Shown here piece after piece: positions 1-10,557 of a stretch of DNA of 64,000 nt. Origin of the DNA: Copromyces sp. CBS 386.78 (Eukaryota; Ascomycota; Sordariomycetes; Sordariales; Sordariaceae); assembly GCA_030685235.1 (NCBI GenBank), contig MU839234.1:1-64000 (forward strand), in the 5' to 3' direction. The first letter of the stretch is position 1; the number at the start of each line of letters is the position of its first letter. The notes under the pieces are model-generated. The model saw only the letters and a program-made list of their open reading frames with translations. It had not been told where the DNA came from and made no database searches. The position numbers and the translations under genes are program-made.

Positions 1-480
1 ATTTTGGGGTGCATTAGCGCGCGGGAAGGGTGTAAGTGGGTGGGGCTACGGTGCCGGAAGACATTCATTACGGTGCGAAAAGACATTCTCTTATTAATAG
101 ATCGGTATTTGAAATTGAGTAAATTAACCAACTTTTTTAATATATTTAGCGAAGTATTGTAAATATAGGGTATATATATTCAAAAAACAGGATTAGAGAG
201 AGTATTATACTATACTACTATTCAAAATCGAGTAGTCTAGCAATAAGAAAACGTAGTAAGAAATTCGAAGATTCTAGCCTTCTAATTAGTTAGATCGAAG
301 ATTTAGGGTAAGTATAGGTAGTTATAAGTAATTGTAGAGCGTGCATGAAAAATAAGGTTTTTGAGCCGAACGTAAAAAGGAGCAGTAGAGTAGTAATGCG
401 TTATATCGTTACTACGACCCGAATACTGCAAAAATCTTAACTGGTTAACTTCTTACAGCGGAAACGAACAGGCCTTAACC
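1..480. repeat. Edge of an AT-rich, RIP-like tract
   Basis: From about 93 to 435 the sequence is very AT-rich and dominated by TA, AAT and TAG words, like the cores of the two RIP-mutated transposons further on; normal GC-rich sequence resumes after about 440. At 48-69 and 70-91 there are two adjacent imperfect copies of a 22-bp unit beginning ACGGTGC and containing AAGACATTC. No open frame or terminal inverted repeat is recognisable. It is probably the truncated end of a repeat that continues outside the window. Confidence 0.55.
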
Positions 481-1099
481 CATTCAAGTTACACCAAAGT
501 AAACAAAGAAAAGGGGCGAGCCCCACAGACTTGCACTTCTCTGCTTTGGAAGATTTGCCAAAGTCATCAGTAGATATCTTCTTTGATGAGCTAACGGGAG
601 CTATGGTGAGGTTAGGGATGCACTATGATATGTGAACATTGATGCTTGAGCCATGGCAGAAAAGCGTCTGTTTTTTTTTTTTTTTTTTGAACGTGTTCGT
701 CCCTTCCCAAGCGTCAATCGAGCATGCGCCGAGCCATCCCTGATGGGAAAGAGCATCCCAAGACGTGTGGAAGGTGCATCTCATCCCCATTCCTCTTCCT
801 TCAAACCATGCCGCAATCAACCATTTCCCCAACCATCAAGAACCAAGCCTTTTTTCCGTCCCCGTCTACTTACCAACCGCACTTCCGATTCAAGATGCTC
901 GCTTCAAGCGCGGCGCGCGCTCACGACCTTGAACCACCCAACACCCAATAGCCATACACCTATTCACCCGCGTAGCCATCATCGCCATCGCCATCCTCTC
1001 CCGGTCTTTCCGACGAGTAAAGCCGGAGATCTTCCACGACCCTCGGCCTCTCCTGATAACTGACGGTACAGAATCCAGCGAATGGAAATCCCATGGCGG
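481..1099. other. Intergenic, no gene seen
   Basis: CT-rich intergenic DNA with an 18-T homopolymer at 671-688. Short frames here lack codon structure or homology that I recognise. Confidence 0.5.
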
Positions 1100-2053
1100 T
1101 TAGGACGATGTGCAAAGCCCCAGTGTTTCCTCCAGGCGCATCATCGTTACACCCCTTCCCATCGACTTCATAGTCTCAGCTTCCCCAGCTTCGAGTTGCT
1201 CTCCAGCTCTCGAGCCATGCTCGCCGACACCATCGTCTAGTCCTTCCCGATCGAGTTTCATGCCATCACCATCACCATGCCCAGCATCGTCCCCAAGTTC
1301 TCGATCCATGCCCATGTCCACGTCCACGTCTTGATTCAAACCGATTTCGCTCTCACTCTTGTTCCTTGTCTTCTCCTGCCCCGACTCGAAACCCTCAGAT
1401 CCAACGTAACCTTCCAACGCCTTCAACGCTCTCTTCGCCCTCGTCAACACCTTCCTTACTTCCTTCTCTACCTGCTGGCTCGGCAAAATCGGAAGAGTAA
1501 GCACGGGCGCTATAGCTGTCAAAGGCTTGTAGATCAAGGCGTGGGCCTCGTCTCTAATGACTTGAACGGCTTTGCGCTTTTGGGTTTGAGCTTGTATGTA
1601 TCGAGAAGCGGAGGGGACGGGGGGCACTGGGGATGGAGAAGGCGCGAGAATGCCCCTGCTCTCTGAGACGACCAAGTTGTCATCAACGACAATGAACCTG
1701 GAGCTGGAAAGCTCTGGCTCGCAAAGCGACTGCACGAGGGCGTAATATCTTGCTATCAACCCGTTGAGCAAAGCGTTGTAAAGCTTGGTGAGGATTTTCT
1801 TGGTTTTGGGTTTGGGTTTGGACTTGCGGTGGTAATGGGGGTTGACTATCCAGGCCGTCTGGTGGGATGTCTTGGATTTGTGCACATGGGCTTGAGGAGC
1901 CGGTAGAGCAATTCGAACGCTTTTTGGTTCGCGTGGCGTCCATGATGTTGGACTGGGAGAGGTCGAGGTGAGAGGATGTTGCTTGTTGGGAGTCGCGGGG
2001 GGTGTTGGAGGTAGGAGGGTGAGGTCAAGGGGAGGTGGTCGCGGGCAGGACAT
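1100..2053 (-). CDS. Hypothetical protein, orphan-like (317 aa)
   Basis: A single-exon frame on the minus strand from ATG at 2053 to TAA at 1100-1102. I do not recognise the family. The first ~50 residues are Pro/Thr/Ser-rich and probably disordered. A basic stretch (HYHRKSKPKPKTKK, about residues 73-86) precedes a predicted helical core (about 86-220) rich in Leu, Ala and Lys/Arg. The last 80 residues are acidic (DVDVDMGMDREL and Asp/Gly-rich repeats). No signal peptide or membrane segment is visible. It is the first of four unrecognised genes between 1.1 and 8.1 kb with the same plan of disordered start, helical middle and charged tail. The frame could also carry an unseen intron. Confidence 0.5.
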   Translation of the reverse strand: MSCPRPPPLDLTLLPPTPPATPNKQHPLTSTSPSPTSWTPREPKSVRIALPAPQAHVHKSKTSHQTAWIVNPHYHRKSKPKPKTKKILTKLYNALLNGLIARYYALVQSLCEPELSSSRFIVVDDNLVVSESRGILAPSPSPVPPVPSASRYIQAQTQKRKAVQVIRDEAHALIYKPLTAIAPVLTLPILPSQQVEKEVRKVLTRAKRALKALEGYVGSEGFESGQEKTRNKSESEIGLNQDVDVDMGMDRELGDDAGHGDGDGMKLDREGLDDGVGEHGSRAGEQLEAGEAETMKSMGRGVTMMRLEETLGLCTSS

Positions 2054-3284
2054 GGTGGTGATGGGCTATATCAGGTCAAGGTGTCTGTAGCGGTGTCAGC
2101 TTTATGTCAGCGGATTGCCGTCTCTTGGTTGCTGCGGTGGTTCACCTACCTGCCTGTTGTTGCCGAGTCGCAAGGTGAGTGACGGTTCAGCTCAGTCTCA
2201 GATATCCAGGACGCTCGTTCACGGTTTCGAGGGTTCTGGTCCTGGCGTTTCTCTCATTGCTTCTCAAAATCTGATCAGGTGACGAGTTGCTTCCCAAATT
2301 CCAATTCCCCTCTGTTCAAAGGCGTTGACAACCAGTGTTGCTTGTTGGTGTTCTGGACGCAGCTGTCTTTGAAGGTTAGTTGATGGGGAAGAATCAACAA
2401 TACCTCGAGTGAATTTTATTCTTGGACTCAACGATTCTAAAAAGAATCTTCTGCGCCGTGGTGAGTGAAGCATCAAGCCTGAGTTAAGACGTTGGATCAA
2501 ACGCTGACGATCTTGAGACGACAGTCTTGAGATGGAGACGTTCTACTTCGGACTTCGGACAACCGCAACTACCTCGGATGACTGGACAAACCATTTATCC
2601 ATCTCAAAAGAATGTAGGATCTGATTGAAGTGAATGGAACACACTCCATCCAGAAGGGAGGGGAGTAGTTCGGCAGGGGTGCAGAAGAAGCAGCCCAGCG
2701 CGACCTTTTTGCGACCACCAATATTCCAACCAAAACCCCAGATTTGAAACCCTTTCAAGTTGGCAGAAGAAAGGGAAAAATTCAATGGACACTGTTACGA
2801 TATTTTGAATCAGCGTTGAATGCGACTAAAATCGCAAAAAGCCAAGTCCCCCTCTTAAGCTTGCAGAACGAACCTCAATCCTCCAGTCAGCGACCTTCGA
2901 ACAACTGTACCACGGGATACCACGCACCCGGCAATGTTTTCATCAACGGGACAGGCATGGAACCACTGCGCTATAAAGGGAGTATGGGCCCGCGTTTGGG
3001 TAGAGGGGTCAGATAAGGGACTTTATAAGGTGCCCTACAGGTCTACATGTGGTAAATGTCCTACGTCGGGTGAGGTACAGGCCACCTTTGGTTCGAGTAA
3101 GTGCTATTTTCATTTCTTACTATCTCTTGCCGGTCGCTCTTCTCTAACCTTCTAAATCCCATCTTCAGATCTCTCATCCACCTCGTAAGTCCAAGTGGCA
3201 GCGCACTCTGGCTTTCACTTACAACCCGCAATCCCTCCGATCCAGACACCTCTATTGATCCTTCTTCCCGTCCCCAGACGCCAT
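2054..3284. other. Intergenic between two orphan genes
   Basis: About 1.2 kb. It holds the upstream region of the minus-strand gene ending at 1100 and the 3' side of the gene ending at 3285. Small frames on both strands have no recognisable content. Confidence 0.45.
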
Positions 3285-4460
3285 CTACTGCCTCCGACCC
3301 CACGAGTAATTCCAGCTCCAACCCGCGCCCGGATCGCAAGGGTGCGCCGAAGGAAGATATGCCCTTGGGTCAACTCCTCCAGATTCCTCGCTCCAGATGC
3401 TTTCCTCGGGCTCCTTCATATTAACATTATCCTCCACACTCTCCTCGTCGACTTCTTCCTCATTGGCGTGGTCCTCCCTGACGGTCTCCGTTTCGCCCAC
3501 GTCGTCCAGCTGCATCCCGTCATCATCGTCATCTGGCTCCCTCTTCACAGGCCCCTGCTCCACCTTGGCCTCTGCTCGCAGAAGCTCCTCCCAGTCCACC
3601 GGCTCGTCAAGCATATCCTCCTCCATTTCCCTGAACATGGCCTCGATCTGCTCGTCGGTGTATTCGGGCCACTCGATGCCCTGGAACTGGGCGCTCATGT
3701 CCATGTTCAAGTCCATGTCTATGGCAGGACCCATGGCTACATCCTGAGCATGGACACTCTGCTCCCCTCCCCTCTCCCTCTCACGACCCCTTTCCTTTCC
3801 CTCCCCCTTCCTCTTACTATTGCCCCGCAAGCTCACATGCACCTTCCCCAAAGGCTGCAACGGCTGCCTCAACCGCCCACTCCAAATCCTATGATTCACC
3901 TCCACCTGCAGCTCCGCCAAGTCCCTAAAACAGCAATCCAGCTGTTGCTTCAGCAACTTCTTCCTCTCTTCGTCAAACAGATCCTCGAACCGCTCAAACA
4001 CGGCGCCTCTCATGACTTCCAGTTCATGAGCGTGAAGTTCTAGTTGGTTTTTGATGTCTTGGATTCTTTCCGCGTCTTGAGCCGCGGCCGTGGCAGCGGC
4101 AACTGCTTGTTCGTAGACGTTGACGGGACCTGCGGAGCGTAAATGTGGGACGGAGGGAAGTGTTGGAATAATTGGTACGGGAACGTCGTTCACTCGTTCC
4201 TGTAGGTCCCGGCAGATCTTGGAGACAGAGACAAGGTCGCGGGGGAGGTTGTGGCGGAGACGGCGGAGGCGGAGGTGGGAGAGGGTGAGGACGCTGGGAT
4301 GGAGTTGGGGACGCTGGATGGGGATGAAGTCCGGGGCAGCTTCCGGAGCGGCTTCCGAGGAGGGTTCTTCGCGCTTGATACGGGGTTCTGGGCTGAGGAG
4401 TCGGGGGGTGTTGGCGAGAGAGGTAAGGGGGGAGAGTGTAGGGGATGTGAGGTCGTTCAT
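3285..4460 (-). CDS. Hypothetical acidic protein with two SUMO-acceptor-type motifs (391 aa)
   Basis: Minus-strand frame. The ATG at 4460 (MNDLTSPT) is preferred because it follows a TATA-like box at 4648-4654 by a normal leader distance; the frame stays open upstream to about 4730. Family not recognised. Residues 1-45 are Ser/Pro-rich and contain I-K-R-E at 28-31. Residues ~70-210 look helical, with an Ala-rich stretch and a segment near FEDLFDEERKKLLKQQLD suggestive of coiled coil. A basic run (KRKGEGKERGRERERG) follows. The C-terminal third is strongly acidic and contains V-K-R-E followed by five Asp (about 305-313). Both tetrapeptides fit the psi-K-x-E sumoylation consensus. It is probably a nuclear protein, by inference only. 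Confidence 0.5.
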   Translation of the reverse strand: MNDLTSPTLSPLTSLANTPRLLSPEPRIKREEPSSEAAPEAAPDFIPIQRPQLHPSVLTLSHLRLRRLRHNLPRDLVSVSKICRDLQERVNDVPVPIIPTLPSVPHLRSAGPVNVYEQAVAAATAAAQDAERIQDIKNQLELHAHELEVMRGAVFERFEDLFDEERKKLLKQQLDCCFRDLAELQVEVNHRIWSGRLRQPLQPLGKVHVSLRGNSKRKGEGKERGRERERGGEQSVHAQDVAMGPAIDMDLNMDMSAQFQGIEWPEYTDEQIEAMFREMEEDMLDEPVDWEELLRAEAKVEQGPVKREPDDDDDGMQLDDVGETETVREDHANEEEVDEESVEDNVNMKEPEESIWSEESGGVDPRAYLPSAHPCDPGAGWSWNYSWGRRQ

Positions 4461-5592
4461 CCTGTATGGATTTGGTTTGTTGTTAAGTGCTGAGACCTGT
4501 AGGTGGGCTTTATCGTTGCGCCGGGGTTGATGAGCTTGTCTTGATGTTCGAGTGCCTACTCGCTTGGTGATGTGCTTTCGTACGCTTGTTCTGGATCGAT
4601 GTCGACGGGGCCAATCTGGAACTGGAAAAAGCGAATACCAGAGGGAGTATATAAGCCCTGGGGAAATTTGAGATATCATTTTCGCGGCCATCACGAGTAC
4701 AGGCCGCCGCCTATCGTGACGAGAAATCATGGTGGTGAAGCTGTCGAGGTCGGTCGCAGTGAATTGAGCAGCGTACTGTACAAAGTGGACATAAAGGCAT
4801 TATGGAGAAAAACAGTGATCCACAGCGTCTGTTTGGTACAAAGGGAACAACAACAAAGCAAGTGTTTGTCCAGAACAGCCGTGGTGTTGACGTGAATATC
4901 ACTTTCTAAAGGATGATAGCTCATGGAATTGGACATATCGACTCCCCGACACTTACTGGCTTCCCTATGACGAGTATCCGTCGAACCGGATGGATGGCAA
5001 GTGCACGAGCATGTGCGTCGACAGCTACCGAAGCTCCGTTTGAAGACGCTTCTTCCGTCTTGTTGGCGGTTTGCTTTCTCACGGAAAGATATTGACAGGT
5101 AACTCGGATGAAGCTCATCAGATGAATGGCGTGTTCAAGTCCAAGCTTCCAGCATCTGAGACAACGAAGAGGATTCCGTGCAGTGCCACGGGGCCGGTGA
5201 ACAATAGAGCGCGGTTGACAACCTCATTGTTTAGGACTGCTCGGATCAAAGGGCGGCATACATCGGGAACCGACGAGAGCTTGATACAATGGCTTCGTTG
5301 TCAACGAACCGTCTTAACGATCAGAAATGCTGCCGTCTTGTACGACGTAAATCCAAAGGTATAAATCCCACGATGTCTAACTGTCCCCTTCAGGGAGTTT
5401 TCTGGTAGCAATCATCCCCTTTTTCTGTTGCGGTAGCGGTTTTTTCTGTCTTTCTTACTTTAACCTTCATTTGTCGGTTCCAAGCTTAAGGACTCTGGCA
5501 GTCACCCTATACGATCTTTACAGTCACCCTAAAATTTCCTTGACGGTCGTTCAATATACTTGCCGCAGGTCGGAAAAAATTATCGAAAAAAC
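4461..5592. other. Intergenic, divergent promoter region
   Basis: This interval separates the minus-strand gene ending at 3285 from the plus-strand gene starting at 5593. It holds the TATA-like box at 4648 and, near 5503-5535, two copies of CAGTCACCCTA. No coding region is supported. Confidence 0.45.
4648..4654 (-). promoter_or_regulatory. TATA-like box upstream of the 3285-4460 gene
   Basis: The sequence TATATAA (plus-strand reading) lies about 190 bp upstream of the ATG at 4460. It would place transcription start near 4615-4620 for the minus-strand gene. It is also readable on the plus strand, where no gene follows closely. Confidence 0.35.
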
Positions 5593-6231
5593 ATGAAGCA
5601 CGATATTCCCCTTCCAATCCCAGAGGTCGCGCACCCCTCGGGCTCTAGCCAGTCCAGTCCCCAAGACCCCTCCTCTCTCTCAACCCCCCAGGACACCACC
5701 ACCTCCTCCGACCCCGATCCTGATCTAGTAATACCCGAACAGGAGCTTGCCCCTATCAAAGCCCGCGTAATGGAGTATATCCACCGGCACACCCGCCAAT
5801 TCCATCATGTCTACCACTCCTCCTCCTCCTCCTCCTCCTCTCAGTCAGGCGAAGGTAGAGGAGAGTTACACCAAACAGTCCAGATGCTCAAGCGAGCTCA
5901 GAGAATCAACTCCGACCTCTGGTTCGTGCAACGGTCGCTAACCGACAAAAAGGGGATTACCAAAACCCAGCTGAACACGCAGCTCTTGCCTAAGCTTGAG
6001 GAGTGTCGAAAGGAGTTGGATGCGTTGGCGTTGAATGGGTTGAAGAGACAGATTACTGATAGTAGAGGTAGCAAAAGGGAAAGGGGGGAAGTAGACCGGG
6101 AGGTAACCAAGAGCAAGAGGGAAGCTACCTCTAAAAGGGAAGCTAGTCCGACGAAGCAGAAGCAGCAGCAAGCCTGGAACAAGGCTAAATCGTTGGCTTC
6201 GAGACTGGTGAGAAGTTTGTTTTCCGTTTAA
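5593..6231 (+). CDS. Hypothetical Ser-rich, basic-tailed protein, orphan-like (212 aa)
   Basis: Single frame from ATG at 5593 (MKHDIPLP) to TAA at 6229-6231. An open extension upstream to 5560 has no ATG and ends at a sequence resembling a 3' splice site (CCGCAG at 5563-5568), so a leader intron is possible. Not recognised. Residues 1-55 are Pro/Ser/Asp-rich. A run of Ser encoded by TCC repeats lies at about 5818-5841. Residues ~100-160 are predicted helical. The C-terminal 55 residues are very basic (KSKREATSKREASPTKQK) and end in an amphipathic stretch. It shares the disordered-helical-charged plan of its neighbours but no clear sequence identity that I can see by eye. Confidence 0.5.
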   Translation: MKHDIPLPIPEVAHPSGSSQSSPQDPSSLSTPQDTTTSSDPDPDLVIPEQELAPIKARVMEYIHRHTRQFHHVYHSSSSSSSSQSGEGRGELHQTVQMLKRAQRINSDLWFVQRSLTDKKGITKTQLNTQLLPKLEECRKELDALALNGLKRQITDSRGSKRERGEVDREVTKSKREATSKREASPTKQKQQQAWNKAKSLASRLVRSLFSV

Positions 6232-6897
6232 CTTTTCGGAGGCCGGCTGCGGTTTTGAAGGTGAGGAGGTGAGAAGTGAAGGTAGGGGGCAAGGATGGTG
6301 AAGTTGGCGGAAGGGTGCAATCTTAGTTGACTGGTTGGTTTTGAATAATTTTGAATCTGAGTGTTTCCATCTTGACCCGAAAATCAGCAGCAGCTCTTGG
6401 TGTGTCTGTTGATTTCCACTTGGGATAGGAACTAAGGTAGGTAGATTGATCACAGGAGTGATGTATGGCAGGTGGCTGGTGGCTCCGGCAAAGACTCGCC
6501 CCCCCCCCACAGTCACGTCTTCAACTTCCAAGAGTCGCATTTCCAGTACATTTGACGCACCTCTAGCACTGCATATGCTCGAATTCTTTCCCAAACCCTA
6601 AACCCTAAGGCACCTAACCCATAGATTGTGTCAGTCGGGCACTGGAACCTGAAAAAAAAATCATGCTGGAAGTCTTTGCGGTGGGCTCTTTCCCTGACGC
6701 ATTTCCATACGCCGTCAACCGGATTACTTCCTGTCATTGATGCCACAAAACTATCCAAGACACAGGCTGCTCTTTCTGCACTCCATCAGCGAACAACAAA
6801 GTGTTAAGGTGCTAATATGGCGGGAAGGATGGTGGGAAACCGAAGGATTCATGTACTGCATCCCCCTATCAAATTGGTTCAGTTACCACAATCGAAC
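6232..6897. other. Intergenic, no gene seen
   Basis: Contains a C homopolymer near 6498-6511 and two telomere-like CCCTAAA units near 6595-6607, too few to mean a telomere. No coding evidence. Confidence 0.45.
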
Positions 6898-8131
6898 ATG
6901 TCTTCGCCAATATCACCATTCAACAGCCAAAACCATACCTCGGCCGCCCCAGCGTCAACCCACCCCGAGGTACCGTGCGCCCCTCCGACCGTAAGAGAGC
7001 CTGTGATACTCGGAACTTGGAGGGAGGGGATCCAGCTGACACCAGTCACTTACCTATGTCTAGACCATGGGCGGGGAGACCTTGTTTCCCAACCACGGCC
7101 CACGGAAGGAACCGACCAACACGATACCCTCATCACCCACCCTACATGTAGCTTTCCGTGCAGTCTCCGCACCCATTCTAGCTCAAGCAGTACCAGTATA
7201 CACTGAACCCCCAATCTACCCCCCGACCGAGGCGGAAAAGCGTGAGGCACAGCGGCGTCTTTTGGAAACAGAATGGTACACCAAGCAGCCGAGCCGCCGT
7301 CGCAGGTCAGAATCCGCGATTGTTAAGAACGTGGCGCGAAACGGTTCACTTGCCGACGAGTTCAACAGCATGTTTGTAGGCCTCGAAGAATTTAGGAGAT
7401 ATACCCTTGGGCTGCCCACCGTCAGAGCCCCGTTCAACGCCCTGGTTTCAAGCATACGCAAGTTCAGGGAAAGTCTCAGGGAAGAGCTCGACAAGGGGAA
7501 CATGAAACTTGTGACCAACTGGGCGCTGGAAATGGAAATGACCAATTGCAGGGACGCGTATCATGAGTTGCAGAGGGTCATACAAGCTGCGCTGAGACAA
7601 GTCGTGAGGGAGTTCTTTGTTGTTCGCGGGCCGGTCCTGGGCGAGCCAACAGAATATGAACGGAGGCAGACTTTTGTGCAGGAGAGCTTCTGGGTTTTGA
7701 AGGATTTAAAGACTACGTTTCCAGAGGCTGTGGAGGGGTTCGGGAAGCAAGCACGAGCTCGGCCGGCGGATGGAGGGGGTTGTGCGGCTCCGGCGAATTC
7801 GAGGGCTGACATGTTGTTGGACTTTGTTGATGGAGGTCGTGCTCAACAAGCGCCACGACCACCAAAATGGCCCGCTCCAACACAGACACTGATTTCTTAT
7901 ACGATACCAAACTCAACACAATCGACTCCTTCAACAACACCAAGCAGAAACCCACAGAAGAGGAATCGGGCGGAGAGTGAAGAGCCGCAAGATTTGGCTG
8001 TGCGCGTCAAGAGGACGAAAGTTGATGTGAGGCAGCAGTCACGACCCATAGCTCGCGCGGATGACGAGGAATGGCAAATTGTTGATCTGACATGCAAGGA
8101 GCTAAAGGCTCGTGGGAGTTGTTGGTCTTGA
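6898..8131 (+). CDS. Hypothetical protein with C-terminal SUMO-interacting-type motif (386 aa)
   Basis: Two-exon model: 6898-6990 and 7064-8131, phase 0, with intron GTAAGA...CTGAC...TCTAG. This gives MSSPISPF at the N-terminus; a shorter form would start at ATG 7067. Family not recognised. Residues 1-80 are disordered and Pro/Thr-rich, followed by a basic patch (PSRRRRSE). A helical core of about 150 residues contains FVVRGP near its end. The tail has Arg/Lys-rich segments (KRNRAESEE, RVKRTKVDVR) that could act as nuclear localisation signals. Near residue 370 an I-V-D-L-T motif is preceded by the acidic DDEE, matching the SUMO-interacting motif consensus. Last of the four-gene orphan block. 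Confidence 0.5.
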
Positions 8132-10271
8132 ATTTGTTGAAGGGGCAAAACGTCTCGAGGTGTCTTGGGACTTGCTTTGGATTGCGCTTTTCTTGGATCA
8201 GCGGATGGTAGGGAAATTGGGATGCTGTAGAGCGATACTAGCTTGAGAACTAAACAGATTGAAATGTTCCTCATCAAGAAGACAGTGCTGGTCTGTGAGT
8301 GAAAGGGGAGTGACCATGGTATAGGCATCAGGGGAATGTCGTATTCGATGATATGGCACTGGATGGGTAGCATTGAACCCTAACCCTTCGCCTTGTTGAA
8401 GCGAAACCTAAAGGGGCTCCACATTTGACACCAATTGGAGATAGTGAAAGGCATGCCCCCTTTTGAATCTCGGGTGAATTGTTAAGAACCAAGTTTCCAT
8501 TTGCAGTGGTAGTAGTGGGCAGTCTCCGACCCAAGTCACTCGAGGCTGAATGTTCTAGCCCACCTCGTCCCGCTTTCCGCCCCTTCCGTTGGAGGTCTTG
8601 GCCCCGGCTGACCCTAGAACGTCGAAACACTGCCCTGGAAGGCGAGCGCCTGGCGGTCGCCATTGGACGAAGGAGATGTTAGCGCTAGCGCCCATAATGC
8701 AAGATGGGTAGCAGGTAGCACCACTGGCAGAACCAATCACTAACAGTAGCAGCCACCACCATCACCCCAGGCAAATGCAACTTCCACTTCCCCTTCTCTT
8801 GACCACCTCACCTTCAACAACTTGGAAGTTCCAAGTCCCGTCCTTCCTCCTCGCTCCTCCCCGACATATTATCGACCAACCTAACCGACAACAACCCGCT
8901 CAGTCACGGCCACAGCGTTAGGTTCTACCGACTGGATACTCTTGCGATTGACCACGGCACTGACACGCCGGCGCGTGAGAGTCAAAGACCATCATCACAA
9001 CTGAGCCATCACGACTGCTGCTGGCACAGGCTGGAAAGGGCAACCAACAAAGGACAGAGGGCAGGACCTGTGGATCGGTATATCATTTGGGGTTCCTTCC
9101 ACTGGAATACGTCCATCGTTTTAATGGGTGAGTTCTGGTCCCTTTTCTCTTTCTGCTATTTCTGTTTCCATGTTTCCCCTCTTCCACAACAGTGTCGAAT
9201 GCACTTTGGTCCCAGCCCCGGACCCCGAACCCATACCTCTACCTCGATCCGGCGCCGTTCCGTGTGTCTTGTGTGTGTCTTGGGCAAACTCCCGAGTCCT
9301 TTGATGGCCAGCATCTTCCCTAGCATGACGGGGCTTTGACAGTGCCGGCTTCTGTTATGGCATGAGGTGCCCTGTGATATCAGTCACTCGACACTACCTA
9401 TACCCAGTCTCCACCAACGAACGGGGCCGCCGGACTGAATGGATGAGATTCACAGAATGGGGCCACAATGTCGCAAAAAGTCTACGAGAGACGGGACGGA
9501 GTGTTACGTCGAGCGGATCCGGGCGAGTTTAGCCGCTTTTGGTGATTCTGCAACAGAGTCTCCAGCATGCTGCTTCCATTCAGTCCGCGCCGTCTCGGTC
9601 TGCGTCTCCGTCTCGTTCGGCACAATGGTGGCCGCGTCACTGCAGGGAATCACTAGAAGCTTCATCACACATCACACTTCTTCCACTTCTACTATCTACT
9701 CCTCCCATTTCCCCAGGCCTCCTCCATTCAGCTGCCCCGGTCTGCCCGCCAACCAACAATTCGTCCCGTCTTCCTTGAACAACTCCAACTCCTCTCCGTC
9801 TTTCTTTTCTTCCTTTCTCCTCCCCGCTCCCCTCGCTCCCCTCCCCCCCTCAACAGCTCCAACCCTTCAATGGCCACAAGGCCCTAACCACCCGTCCTCT
9901 CTTCCGCTTGATCCCATTCTTCCCTTTCCAACATTTGATCATCTTTGTTTGGCCTGTTTCCCCCCGCATTGCGCAGCGCCCCTCGGTTGTTGGCCTGACC
10001 CTCGCTGACTCGATCGCTCACTTCCAATGTTTGACACAGAAAACCGACATCGCTAAACGTCATCCTTTTTTGCGCAAATCTTCGACACTCCTTTGAGGCC
10101 AGCCGGTTACTGCAGGAGCTTTCGCAAGTCTCGCGCCCATTCTACACGCCCTCTTTTCGCACACCCACTCACTTCGATCGCGTCGACTTCGAAAGTCTCG
10201 CTCGACTCTGCCTAATCCCAAGCAATAATTCTCCAATCACGTCACATACGCAACTGGAGGAGGACATCAGG
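8132..10271. other. Long intergenic/leader region upstream of the SAM-domain gene
   Basis: About 2.1 kb. The first half shows nothing recognisable. From about 8750 onward it is CT-rich with many TCCC and CACC words and several ATGs, typical of a long 5' leader. It probably contains the promoter and much of the 5' UTR of the gene at 10558. Confidence 0.45.
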
Positions 10272-10430
10272 GTACGTGCCAAATACCTACCCCACCCTGG
10301 CCAGCGAGGAGCATATCAGGTGGCTTATACACACTTGTCGTTGACGGGGCCAACAACGTTTTCCTCGGTTTGTTGGTGAAAAGCTTGTCCCATGACCGTC
10401 CGCCATCACAGAAGCTAACTTGCACAATAG
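10272..10430 (+). other. Probable 5'-UTR intron of the SAM-domain gene
   Basis: Donor GTACGT at 10272, branch-like GCTAAC near 10413-10418, and acceptor CAATAG ending at 10430, all 128 bp before the start codon at 10558. Removing it also removes one upstream ATG (10392). Supported by splice consensus only. Confidence 0.5.
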
Positions 10431-10557
10431 CCTTTTTCTGCCTTGGTTCAGCTTTGCCTCGAGCCCCTAGCGCTTCGGTTACATTCTCCAGCCACCTTTC
10501 TCGACTAGCCGTTCCCCATCTCACGACCTCGTCCCTTCCCGACCCTCGGTCACGATC

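Noticed and set aside
3195..4043. 282-codon plus-strand frame over the orphan gene at 3285-4460
   Set aside because: Leu/Pro/His-rich shadow of the acidic minus-strand frame, without a natural start.
6595..6607. Telomere-like CCCTAAACCCTAA
   Set aside because: Only two units, surrounded by ordinary sequence; chance or a trivial interstitial trace, not a chromosome end.
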